Source: Atherix ibis (Eukaryota > Arthropoda > Insecta > Diptera > Athericidae). From it: a stretch of DNA of 64,000 bases. This document shows, piece after piece, positions 22,271 through 33,117 of the stretch. A program made the position numbers and the translations under genes. A model generated the notes under the pieces. That model was not told the origin of the DNA, did not search any database, and was given only the letters and a program-made list of their open reading frames with translations. Position 1 is the first letter of the stretch, and each line of letters opens with the position of its first letter. The DNA lies in the NCBI GenBank assembly GCA_958298945.1, contig OY282608.1:75502806-75566805 (forward strand), in the 5' to 3' direction.

Positions 22271-23958
22271 GGTTTGTTTTGGTTTGTTGGTTTGTTGGTT
22301 TGTTGGTTTGTTGGTTTGTTGGTTTGTTGGTTTGTTGGTTTGTTGGTTTGTTGGTTTGTTGGTTTGTTGGTTTGTTGGTTTGTTGGTTTGTTAGTTTGTT
22401 GGTTTGTTGATTTGTTGGCTTGTTGGTTTGTTGGCTTGTTGGTTTGTCGGCTTGATGGTTTGTTGGCTTGTTGGCTTGTTGGTTTGTCGGTTTGTTGGTT
22501 TGTTGGTTTGTTGGTTTGTTGGTTTGTTGGATTGTTGGTTTGTTGGTTTGTTGGTTTGTTGGTTTGTTGGTCTGTTGGTTTGTTGGTTTGTTGGTTTGTT
22601 GGTTTTTTTGTTTGTTGGTTTGTTGGCTTGTTGGTTTTTTGGCCTGTTGGTTTGTTGGTTTGTTGGTTTGTTTGTTTGTTGGTTTGTTCGGTTGTTGGCT
22701 TGTTGGTTTTTTGGCTTGTTGGCTTATTGGTTTGTTGGTACGTTTGTTTGTTGGTTTGTTTGTTTGTTGGTTTGTTCGGTTGTTGGCTTGTTGGTTTTTT
22801 GGCTTGTTTGCTTATTGGTTTGTTGGTACGTTTGTTTGTTGGTTTGTTGGTTTGTTGGTTTGTTGGTTTGTTGGTTTGTTGGTTTGTTGGTTTGTTGGTT
22901 TGTTGGTTTGTTGGTTTGTTGGTTTGTTGGTTTGTTGGCTTGTTGGTTTGTTGGCTTGTTGGCTTGTTGAATTGTTGGTTTGTTGGTTTGTTGGTTTGTT
23001 GGTTTGTTTGTTTGTTGGTTTGTGTGTTTGTTGGCTTGTTGGTTTGTTGGCTTGTGGCTTGTTGGTTTGTTGGATTGTTGGTTTGTTGGTTTGTTGGTAT
23101 GTTGGTTTGTTGGTTTGTTGGTTTGTTTGTTTGTTTGTTTGTTGGTTTTTTGGTTTGTTGGTTTGTTGGTTTGTTGGTTTGTTGGTTTGTTGGTTTGTTG
23201 GTTTGTTGGTTACTTGGTTTGTTGGTTTGTTGGTTTGTTGGCTTGTTGGTTTATTGGTTTATTGGTTTGTTGGTTTGTTGGTTTGTTGGTTTGTTGGTTT
23301 GTTTGTTTGTTGGTTTGGTCGTTTGTTGGCTTGTTGGTTTATTGGCTTCTTGGTTTGTTGGTTTGTTGGCTTGTTGGTTTGCTCGTTTGTTGGTTTGTTG
23401 GTTTGTTGGTTTGTTGGTTTGTTCGTTTGTTGGTTTGTTGGTTACTTGATTTGTTGGTTTGTTGGTTTGTTGGCTTGTTGGTTTGTTGGTTTGTTGGTTT
23501 GTAGGTTTGTTTGTTTGTTGGTTTGTTCGTTTATTGGTTTGTTGGTTTTTTGGTTTGTTCGTTTGTTGGTTTGTTGATTTGTTGGTTTGTTTGTTTGTTC
23601 GTTTGTTGGCTCGTTGGTTTGTTGGCTTTTTGGCTTGTTGGTTTGTTGGTTTGTTGGGTTGTTGTTTTGTCGGTTTGTTGGTTTATTCGTTTGTTGGTTT
23701 TTTGGTTTGTTCGTTTGTTGGTTTGTTGGTTTGTTGGTTTGTTGGTTTGTTGGTTTGTTGGTTTGTTGTTTTTTGGTTTGTTGGCTTGTTGGTTTGTTGG
23801 TTTGTTGGTTTGTTGGTTTGTTGGTTTGTTGGTTTGTTGGTTTGTTGGTTTGTTGGTTTGTTGGTTTGTTCGTTTGTTGGCTTGTTGGTTTGTTGGCTTG
23901 TTGGCTTGTTGGTTTGTTGGTTTGTTGGTTTGTTAGTTACTTGGTTCGTTGGTTTGGT
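22271..23958 (+). repeat. Zone III HOR unit 1 (1,688 bp, best-ordered reference copy)
   Basis: Ordered markers: the +2 slip (22,271), TCGGCTTGATGG (22,447), GGATTGTTGG (about 22,528), GGTCTGTTGG (about 22,569), a T7 tract GGTTTTTTTG (about 22,603), GGCCTG (about 22,641), CGGTTG and GGTACG (twice each, 22,689-22,830), GAATTG (22,969), TGTGTGTTTG (about 23,020), the -1 slip GGCTTGTGGC (23,050), GGTATG (about 23,096), TTACTTGG, GGTCG, TTACTTGATT, GTAGG, TTATTCG, and the -1 slip TTGTTTTTTGG (about 23,767). The length is 211 x 8, consistent with slips of +2, -1 and -1. Confidence 0.9.
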
Positions 23959-26900
23959 GGTTTGTTTTGGTTTGTTGGTTTGTTGGTTTGTTGGTTTGTT
24001 GGTTTGTTGGTTTGTTGGTTTGTTGGTTTGTTGGTTTGTTGGTTTGTTGGTTTGTTGGTTTGTTGGTTTGTTGGTTTGTTGGTTTGTTGGTTTGTTGGCT
24101 TGTTGGTTTGTTGGCTTGTTGGTTTGTCGGCTTGATGGTTTGTTGGCTTGTTGGCTTGTTGGTTTGTCGGTTTGTTGGTTTGTTGGTTTGTTGGTTTGTT
24201 GGTTTGTTGGATTGTTGGTTTGTTGGTTTGTTGGTTTGTTGGTTTGTTGGTCTGTTGGTTTGTTAGTTTGTTGGTTTGTTGGTTTGTTGGTTTTTTTGTT
24301 TGTTGGTTTGTTGACTTGTTGGTTTTTTGGCCTGTTGGTTTGTTGGTTTGTTGGTTTGTTGGTTTGTCTGTTTGTTGGTTTGTTCGGTTGTTGGCTTGTT
24401 GGTTTTTTGGCTTGTTGGCTTATTGGTTTGTTGGTACGTTTGTTTGTTGGTTTGTTTGTTTGTTGGTTTGTTCGGTTGTTGGCTTGTTGGTTTTTTGGCT
24501 TGTTGGCTTATTGGTTTGTTGGTACGTTTGTTTGTTGGTTTGTTGGTTTGTTGGTTTTTTGGTTTGTTGGTTTGTTGGTTTGTTGGTTTGTTGGTTTGTA
24601 GGCTTGTTGGTTTGTTGGCTTGTTGGCTTGTTGAATTGTTGGTTTGTTGGTTTGTTGGTTTGTTGGTTTGTTTGTTTGATGGTTTGTGTGTTTGTTGGCT
24701 TGTTGGTTTGTTGGCTTGTGGCTTGTTGGTTTGTTGGATTGTTGGTTTGTTGGTTTGTTGGTATGTTGGTTTGTTGGTTTGTTGGTTTGTTTGTTTGTTG
24801 GTTTGTTGGTTTGTTGGTTTGTTGGTTTGTTGGTTTGTTGGTTTGTTGGTTACTTGGTTTGTTGGTTTGTTGGTTTGTTGGCTTGTTGGTTTATTGGTTT
24901 ATTGGTTTGTTGGTTTGTTGGTTTGTTGGTTTGTTGGTTTGTTTGTTTGTTGGTTTGGTCGTTTGTTGGCTTGTTGGTTTATTGGCTTGTTGGTTTGTTG
25001 GTTTGTTGGCTTGTTGGTTTGTTCGTTTGTTGGTTTGTTGGTTTGTTGGTTTGTTGGTTTGTTCGTTTGTTGGTTTGTTGGTTACTTGATTTGTTGGTTT
25101 GTTAGTTTGTTGGCTTGTTGGTTTGTTGGTTTGTTGGTTTGTAGGTTTGTTTGTTTGTTGGTTTGTTCGTTTATTGGTTTGTTGGTTTGTTGGTTTGTTG
25201 GTTTATTGGTTTGTTTGTTTTTTGGTTTGTTCGTTTGTTGGTTTGTTGATTTGTTGGTTTGTTTGTTTGTTCGTTTGTTGGCTTGTTGGTTTGTTGGATT
25301 TTTGGCTTGTTGGTTTGTTGGTTTGTTGCGTTGTTGTTTTGTCGGTTTGTTGGTTTATTCGTTTGTTGGTTTTTTGGTTTGTTGGTTTGTTCGTTTGTTG
25401 GTTTGTTGGTTTGTTGGTTTGTTGGTTTGTTGGTTTGTTGGTTTGTTGTTTTTTGGTTTGTTGGCTTGTTGGTTTGTTGGTTTGTTGGTTTGTTGGTTTG
25501 TTGGTTTGTTGGTTTGTTGGTTTGTTGGTTTGTTGGTTTGTTGGTTTGTTGGTTTGTTGGTTTGTTGGTTTGTTGGTTTGTTGGTTTGTTGGTTTGTTGG
25601 TTTGTTGGTTTGTTGGTTTGTTGGTTTGTTGGTTTGTTGGTTTGTTGGTTTGTTGGTTTGTTGGTTTGTTGGTTTGTTGGTTTGTTGGTTTGTTGGTTTA
25701 TTGGTTTGTTGTTTTATTTGTTTGTTGGTTTGGTGGTTTGTTGGTTTGTTGGTTTGTTGGTTTGTTCGTTTGTTGGTTTTTTAGTTTGTTTGTTTGTTGG
25801 TTTGTTGGTTTGTTGGTTTGTTGGTTTGTTGGTTTGTTGGTTTGTTGGTTTGTTGGTTTGTTTGTTTGTTTGTTTGTTGGTTTGTTCGTTTGTTGGTTTG
25901 TTAGTTTGTTGGTTTGTTGATTTGTTGGTTTGTTGGTTTGTTGTTTTTTGGTTTGTTGGTTTGTTGGTTTGTTGGTTTGTTGGTTTGTTGGTTTGTTGGT
26001 TTGTTGGTTTGTTGGTTTGTTGGTTTGTTGGTTTGTTGGTTTGTTGGTTTGTTGGTTTGCTGGTTTGTTGGTTTGTTGGTTTGTTGGTTTGTTGGTTTGT
26101 TGGTTTGTTGGTTTGTTGGTTTGTTGGTTTGTTGGTTTGTTGGTTTGTTGGTTTGTTGGTTTGTTGGTTTATTGGTTTGTTGGTTTGGTGGTTTGTTGGT
26201 TTGTTGGTTTGTTCGTTTGTTGGTTTTTTAGTTTGTTTGTTTGTTGGTTTGTTGGTTTGTTGGTTTGTTGGTGTGTTGGTTTGTCGGTTTGTTTGTTTGT
26301 TTGTTTGTTGGTTTTTTGGTTTGTTGGTTTGTTGGTTTGTTGGTTTGTTGGTTTGTTGGTTTTTTGGTTTGTTGGTTACTTGGTTTGTTGGTTTGTTGGT
26401 TTGTTTGTTTGTTGGTTTGGTCGTTTGTTGGCTTGTTGGTTTATTGGCTTGTTGGTTTGTTGGTTTGTTGGCTTGTTGGTTTGTTCGTTTGTTGGTTTGT
26501 TTGTTTGTTCGTTTGTTGGCTTGTTGGTTTGTTGGCTTTTTGGCTTGTTGGTTTGTTGGTTTGTTGGGTTGTTGTTTTGTCGGTTTGTTGGTTTATTCGT
26601 TTGTTGGTTTTTTGGTTTGTTGGTTTGTTCGTTTGTTGGTTTGTTGGTTTGTTGGTTACTTGATTTGTTGGTTTGTTGGTTTGTTTGTTTGTTGGTTTGG
26701 TCGTTTGTTGGCTTGTTGGTTTATTGGCTTGTTGGTTTGTTGGTTTGTTGGCTTGTTGGTTTGTTCGTTTGTTGGTTTGTTGGTTTGTTGGTTTGTTGGT
26801 TTGTTCGTTTGTTGGTTTGTTGGTTATTTGATTTGTTGGTTTCTTGGTTTGTTGGTTTGTTGGTTTGTAGGTTTGTTTGTTTGTTGGTTTAACCGTTTAT

Positions 26901-27692
26901 TGGTTTGTTGGTTTGTTGATTTGTTGGTTTATTGGTTTGTTGGTTTTTTGGTTTGTTCGTTTGTTGGTTTGTTGATTTGTTGGTTTGTTTGTTTGTTCGT
27001 TTGTTGGCTTGTTGGTTTGTTGGCTTTTTGGCTTGTTGGTTTGTTGGTTTGTTGGGTTATTGGTTTGTCGGTTTGTTGGTTTATTCGTTTGTTGGTTTGT
27101 TGGTTTGTTGGTTTGTTGGTTTGTTGGTTTGTTGGTTTGTTGGTTTGTTGGTTTGTTGGTTTGTTGGTTTGTTGGTTTGTTGGTTTGTTGGTTTGTTGGT
27201 TTGATGGTTTGTTGGTTTATTGGTTTGTTGGTTTGTTGGTTTGTTGGTTTGTTGGTTTGTTGGTTTGTTGGTTTGTTGGTTTGTTGGTTTATTGGTTTGT
27301 TGGTTTGTTGGTTTGTTGGTTTGTTGGTTTGTTGGTTTGTTGGTTTGTTGGTTTGTTTGTTTGTTGGTTTGTTGGTTTGTTGGTTTGTTGGCTTGTTGGT
27401 TTGGTGGTTTGGTGGTTTGTTGGTTTGTTGGTTTGTTGGTTTGTTGGTTTGTTGGTTTGTTGGTTTGTTGTTTTTTGGTTTGTTGGCTTGTTGGTTTGTT
27501 GGTTTGTTGGTTTGTTGGTTTGTTGGTTTGTTGGTTTGTTGGTTTGTTGGTTTGTTGGTTTGTTGGTTTGTTGGTTTGTTGGTTCGTTGGTTTGTTGGTT
27601 TGTTCGTTTGTTGGCTTGTTGGTTTGTTGGCTTGTTGGCTTGTTGGTTTGTTGGTTTGTTGGTTTGTTGGTTACTTGGTTCGTTGGTTTGGT
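23959..27692 (+). repeat. Zone III HOR unit 2, internally expanded (3,734 bp)
   Basis: It starts as unit 1 does: TCGGCTTGATGG at 24,127, 1,680 bp after its counterpart, and GGCTTGTGGC at 24,713. It then carries three TTGTTTTTTGG -1 slips (about 25,447, 25,941 and 27,469) where unit 1 has one. The inner stretch 25.2-27.1 kb repeats part of its own marker series (TTACTTGG, GGTCG, TTATTCG, TTTTTTAG). The length modulo 8 is 6, matching +2 and four -1 slips. It includes a perfect canonical run at 25,466-25,699. Confidence 0.87.
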
Positions 27693-29540
27693 GGTTTGTT
27701 TTGGTTTGTTGGTTTGTTGGTTTGTTGGTTTGTTGGTTTGTTGGTTTGTTGGTTTGATGGTTTGTTGGTTTGTTGGTTTGTTGGTTTGTTGGTTTGTTGG
27801 TTTGTTGGTTTGTTGGTTTGTTGGTTTGTTGGCTTGTTGGTTTGTTGGCTTGTTGGTTTGTCGGCTTGATGGTTTGTTAGCTTGTTGGCTTGTTGGTTTG
27901 TCGGTTTGTTGGTTTGTTGGTTTGTTGGTTTGTTGGTTTGTTGGATTGTTGGTTTGTTGGTTTGTTGGTTTGTTGGTTTGTTGGTCTGTTGGTTTGTTAG
28001 TTTGTTGGTTTGTTGGTTTGTTGGTTTTTTTGTTTGTTGGTTTGTTGGCTTGTTGGTTTTTTGGCCTGTTGGTTTGTTGGTTTGTTGGTTTGTTTGTTTG
28101 TTGGTTTGTTCGGTTGTTGGCTTGTTGGTTTTTTGGCTTGTTGGCTTATGGGTTTGTTGGTACGTTTGTTTGTTGGTTTGTTTGTTTGTTGGTTTGTTCG
28201 GTTGTTGGCTTGTTGGTTTTTTGGCTTGTTGGCTTATTGGTTTGTTGGTACGTTTGTTTGTTGGTTTGTTGGTTTGTTGGTTTGTTGGTTTGTTGGTTTG
28301 TTGGTTTGTTGGTTTGTTGGTTTGTTGGTTTGTTGGTTTGTTGGCTTGTTGGTTTGTTGGCTTGTTGGCTTGTTGAATTGTTGGTTTGTTGGTTTGTTGG
28401 TTTGTTGGTTTGTTTGTTTGTTGGTTTGTGTGTTTGTTGGCTTGTTGGTTTGTTGGCTTGTGGCTTGTTGGTTTGTTGGATTGTTGGTTTGTTGGTTTGT
28501 TGGTATGTTGGTTTGTTGGTTTGTTGGTTTGTTTGTTTGTTTGTTTGTTGGTTTTTTGGTTTGTTGGTTTGTTGGTTTGTTGGTTTGTTGGTTTGTTGGT
28601 TTGTTGGTTTGTTGGTTACTTGGTTTGTTGGTTTGTTGATTTGTTGGCTTGTTGGTTTATTGGTTTATTGGTTTGTTGGTTTGTTGGTTTGTTGGTTTGT
28701 TGGTTTGTTTGTTTGTTGGTTTGGTCGTTTGCTGGCTTGTTGGTTTATTGGCTTGTTGGTTTGTTGGTTTGTTGGCTTGTTGGTTTGTTCGTTTGTTGGT
28801 TTGTTGGTTTGTTGGTTTGTTGGTTTGTTCGTTTGTTGGTTTGTTGGTTACTTGATTTGTTGGTTTGTTGGTTTGTTGGTTTGTTGGTTTGTTGGTTTGA
28901 TGGTTTTTTGGTTTGTTCGTTTGTTGGTTTGTTGATTTGTTGGTTTGTTTGTTTGTTCGTTTGTTGGCTTGTTGGTTTGTTGGCTTTTTGGCTTGTTGGT
29001 TTGTTGGTTTGTTGGGTTATTGTTTTGTCGGTTTGTTGGTTTATTCGTTTGTTGGTTTGTTAGTTTGTTGGTTTGTTGGTTTGTTGGTTTGTTGGTTTGT
29101 TGGTTTGTGGGTTTGTTGGTTTGTTGGTTTGTTGGTTTGTTGGTTTGATGGTTTGTTGGTTTGTTGGTTTGTTGGTTTGTTGGTTTGTTGGTTTGTTGGT
29201 TTGTTGGTTTGTTGGTTTGTTGGTTTGTTGGTTTATTGGTTTGTTGGTTTGGTGGTTTGGTGGTTTGTTGGTTTGTTGGTTTGTTGGTTTGTTGGTTTGT
29301 TGGTTTGTTGGTTTGTTGGTTTGTTGTTTTTTGGTTTGTTGGCTTGTTGGTTTGTTGGTTTGTTGGTTTGTTGGTTTGTTGGTTTGTTGGTTTGTTGGTT
29401 TGTTGGTTTGTTGGTTTGTTGGTTTGTTGGTTCGTTGGTTTGTTGGTTTGTTCGTTTGTTGGCTTGTTGGTTTGTTGGCTTGTTGGCTTGTTGGTTTGTT
29501 GGTTTGTTGGTTTGTTGGTTACTTGGTTCGTTGGTTTGGT
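27693..29540 (+). repeat. Zone III HOR unit 3, left copy of a 1,848-bp duplication
   Basis: The +2 slip (27,693), TCGGCTTGATGG (27,861), GTTAGCTTG (about 27,877), CTTATGGG (28,146), GGCTTGTGGC (28,456) and TTACTTGATT (about 28,853) all have counterparts exactly 1,848 bp (231 x 8) downstream. The shared private variants GTTAGCTTG and CTTATGGG are seen in these two copies only, so the duplication is recent. The -1 slip TTGTTTTTTGG is at about 29,324. Confidence 0.92.
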
Positions 29541-32379
29541 GGTTTGTTTTGGTTTGTTGGTTTGTTGGTTTGTTGGTTTGTTGGTTTGTTGGTTTGTTGG
29601 TTTGTTGGTTTGATGGTTTGTTGGTTTGTTGGTTTGTTGGTTTGTTGGTTTGTTGGTTTGTTGGTTTGTTGGTTTGTTGGCTTGTTGGTTTGTTGGCTTG
29701 TTGGTTTGTCGGCTTGATGGTTTGTTAGCTTGTTGGTTTGTTGGTTTGTCGGTTTGTTGGTTTGTTGGTTTGTTGGTTTGTTGGTTTGTTGGATTGTTGG
29801 TTTGTTAGTTTGTTGGTTTGTTGGTTTGTTGGTCTGTTGGTTTGTTAGTTTGTTGGTTTGTTGGTTTGTTGGTTTTTTTGTTTGTTGGTTTGTTGGCTTG
29901 TTGGTTTTTTGGCCTGTTGGTTTGTTGGTTTGTTGGTTTGTTGGTTTGTTTGTTTGTTGGTTTGTTCGGTTGTTGGCTTGTTGGTTTTTTGGCTTGTTGG
30001 CTTATGGGTTTGTTGGTACGTTTGTTTGTTGGTTTGTTTGTTTGTTGGTTTGTTCGGTTGTTGGCTTGTTGGTTTTTTGGCTTGTTGGCTTATTGGTTTG
30101 TTGGTACGTTTGTTTGTTGGTTTGTTGGTTTGTTGGTTTGTTGGTTTGTTGGTTTGTTGGTTTGTTGGTTTGTTGGTTTGTTGGTTTGTTGGCTTGTTGG
30201 TTTGTTGGCTTGTTGGCTTGTTGAATTGTTGGTTTGTTGGTTTGTTGGTTTGTTGGTTTGTTTGTTTGTTGGTTTGTGTGTTTGTTGGCTTGTTGGTTTG
30301 TTGGCTTGTGGCTTGTTGGTTTGTTGGATTGTTGGTTTGTTGGTTTGTTGGTATGTTGGTTTGTTGGTTTGTTGGTTTGTTTGTTTGTTTGTTTGTTGGT
30401 TTTTTGGTTTGTTGGTTTGTTGGTTTGTTGGTTTGTTGGTTTGTTGGTTTGTTGGTTTGTTGGTTACTTGGTTTGTTGGTTTGTTGATTTGTTGGCTTGT
30501 TGGTTTATTGGTTTATTGGTTTGTTGGTTTGTTGGTTTGTTGGTTTGTTGGTTTGTTTGTTTGTTGGTTTGGTCGTTTGTTGGCTTGTTGGTTTATTGGC
30601 TTGTTGGTTTGTTGGTTTGTTGGCTTGTTGGTTTGTTCGTTTGTTGGTTTGTTGGTTTGTTGGTTTGTTGGTTTGTTCGTTTGTTGGTTTGTTGGTTACT
30701 TGATTTGTTGGTTTGTTGGTTTGTTGGCTTGTTGGTTTGTTGGTTTGTTGGTTTGTAGGTTTGTTTGTTTGTTGGTTTGTTCGTTTATTGGTTTGTTGGT
30801 TTGTTGGTTTGTTGGTTTATTGGTTTGTTGGTTTTTTGGTTTGTTCGTTTGTTGGCTTGTTGATTTGTTGGTTTGTTTGTTTGTTCGTTTGTTGGCTTGT
30901 TGGTTTGTTGGCTTTTTGGCTTGTTGGTTTGTTGGTTTGTTGGGTTGTTGTTTTGTCGGTTTGTTGGTTTATTCGTTTGTTGGTTTTTTGTTTTGTTGGT
31001 TTGTTCGTTTGTTGGTTTGTTGGTTTGTTGGTTTGTTGGTTTGTTGGTTTGTTGTTTTTTGGTTTGTTGGCTTGTTGGTTTGTTGGTTTGTTGGTTTGTT
31101 GGTTTGTTGGTTTGTTGGTTTGTTGGTTTGTTGGTTTGTTGGTTTGTTGGTTTGTTGGTTTGTTGGTTTGTTGGTTTGTTGGTTTGTTGGTTTGTTGGTT
31201 TGTTGGTTTGTTGGTTTGTTGGTTTGTTGGTTTGTTGGTTTATTGGTTTGTTGGTTTGGTGGTTTGTTCGTTTGTTGGTTTGTTCGTTTGTTGGTTTTTT
31301 AGTTTGTTTGTTTGTTGGTTTGTTGGTTTGTTGGTTTGTTGGTTTGTTGGTTTGTTGGTTTGTTGGCTTGTGGCTTGTTGGTTTGTTGGATTGTTGGTTT
31401 GTTGGTTTGTTGGTATGTTGGTTTGTTGGTTTGTTGGTTTGTTTGTTTGTTTGTTTGTTGGTTTTTTGGTTTGTTGGTTTGTTGGTTTGTTGGTTTGTTG
31501 GTTTGTTGGTTTGTTGGTTTGTTGGTTACTTGGTTTGTTGGTTTGTTGGTTTGTTTGTTTGTTGGTTTGGTCGTTTGTTGGCTTGTTGGTTTATTGGCTT
31601 GTTGGTTTGTTGGTTTGTTGGCTTGTTGGTTTGTTCGTTTGTTGGTTTGTTGGTTTGTTGGTTTGTTGGTTTGTTCGTTTGTTGGTTTGTTGGTTATTTG
31701 ATTTGTTGGTTTGTTGGTTTGTTGGTTTGTTGGTTTGTAGGTTTGTTTGTTTGTTGGTTTGACCGTTTATTGGTTTGTTGGTTTGTTGGTTTGTTGGTTT
31801 ATTGGTTTGTTGGTTTTTTGGTTTGTTCGTTTGTTGGTTTGTTGATTTGTTGGTTTGTTTGTTTGTTCGTTTGTTGGCTTGTTGGTTTGTTGGCTTTTTG
31901 GCTTGTTGGTTTGTTGGTTTGTTGGGTTATTGGTTTGTCGGTTTGTTGGTTTATTCGTTTGTTGGTTTGTTGGTTTGTTGGTTTGTTGGTTTGTTGGTTT
32001 GTTGGTTTGTTGGTTTGATGGTTTGTTGGTTTGTTGGTTTGTTGGTTTGTTGGTTTGTTGGTTTGTTGGTTTGTTGGTTTGTTGGTTTGTTGGTTTGTTG
32101 GTTTGTTGGTTTGTTGGTTTGTTGGTTTGTTGGTTTGTTGGTTTGTTGGTTTGTTGGTTTGTTGGTTTGTTGGTTTGTTGGTTCGTTGGTTTGTTGGTTT
32201 GTTGGTTTGTTGGTTTGTTGGTTTGGTGGTTTGGTGGTTTGTTGGTTTGTTGGTTTGTTGGTTTGTTGGTTTGTTGGTTTGTTGGTTTGTTCGTTTGTTG
32301 GCTTGTTGGTTTGTTGGCTTGTTGGCTTGTTGGTTTGTTGGTTTGTTGGTTTGTTGGTTACTTGGTTCGTTGGTTTGGT
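29541..32379 (+). repeat. Zone III HOR unit 4, right copy of the 1,848-bp duplication plus an extension
   Basis: To about 30,710 it matches unit 3 at +1,848 bp. A gain of one 8-mer near 29,940 is balanced by an equal loss soon after. Beyond that it extends with TTATTCG, TTGTTTTTTGG (about 31,052), a second GGCTTGTGGC (31,366), GGTATG, TTACTTGG and GGTTTGACCG (about 31,757). The length modulo 8 is 7, matching +2 and three -1 slips. Confidence 0.9.
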
Positions 32380-33117
32380 GGTTTGTTTTGGTTTGTTGGT
32401 TTGTTGGTTTGTTGGTTTGTTGGTTTGTTGGTTTGTTTGTTTGTTCGTTTGTTGGCTTGATGGTTTGTTGGCTTTTTGGCTTGTTGGTTTGTTGGTTTGT
32501 TGGGTTATTGGTTTGTCGGTTTGTTGGTTTATTCGTTTGTTGGTTTGTTGGTTTGTTGGTTTGTTGGTTTGTTGGTTTGTTGGTTTGTTGGTTTTTTGGT
32601 TTGTTGGCTTGTTGGTTTGTTGGTTTGTTGGTTTGTTGGTTTGTTGGTTTGTTTGTTTGATGGTTTGTTGGTTTGTTGGTTTGTTGGTTTGTTGGTTTGT
32701 TGGTTTGTTGGTTTGTTGGTTTGTTGGTTTGTTGGTTTGTTGGTTTGTTGGTTTGTTGGTTTGTTGGTTTGTTGGTTTGTTGGTTTGTTGGTTTGTTGGT
32801 TTGTTGGTTTGTTGGTTTGTTGGCTTGTTGGTTTGGTGGTTTGGTGGATTGTTGGTTTGTTGGTTTGTTGGTTTGTTGGTTTGTTGGTTTGTTGGTTTGT
32901 TGGTTTGTTGTTTTTTGGTTTGTTTGCTTGTTGGTTTGTTGGTTTGTTGGTTTGTTGGTTTGTTGGTTTGTTGGTTTGTTGGTTTGTTGGTTTGTTGGTT
33001 GTGTTGGTTTGTTGGTTTGTTCGTTTGTTGGCTTGTTGGTTTGTTGGCTTGTTGGCTTGTTGGTTTGTTGGTTTGTTGGTTTGTTGGTTTGTTGGTTACT
33101 TGGTTCGTTGGTTTGGT
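32380..33117 (+). repeat. Short zone III unit with a +1 slip (738 bp)
   Basis: It lies between +2 slips at 32,380 and 33,118. It contains GGCTTGATGG (about 32,453), GGTTATTGGTTTGTCGG, TTATTCG, the -1 slip TTGTTTTTTGG (about 32,909) and a unique +1 slip GGTTGTGTTGG (about 32,999). The length modulo 8 is 2, as +2, -1 and +1 predict. It lacks the GGCCTG/GGTACG/GGCTTGTGGC section, so it is a deletion derivative of the full unit. Confidence 0.85.

Noticed and set aside
25259..27757. Longest open frame, 832 codons on the + strand, and many others of 100-630 codons
   Set aside because: They are the LVCWFVGL octapeptide read from the satellite. The same peptide appears in all three overlapping + frames, the start is TTG rather than ATG, and the ends are set by random A variants. 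There is no promoter, splice structure or codon bias to support a gene.
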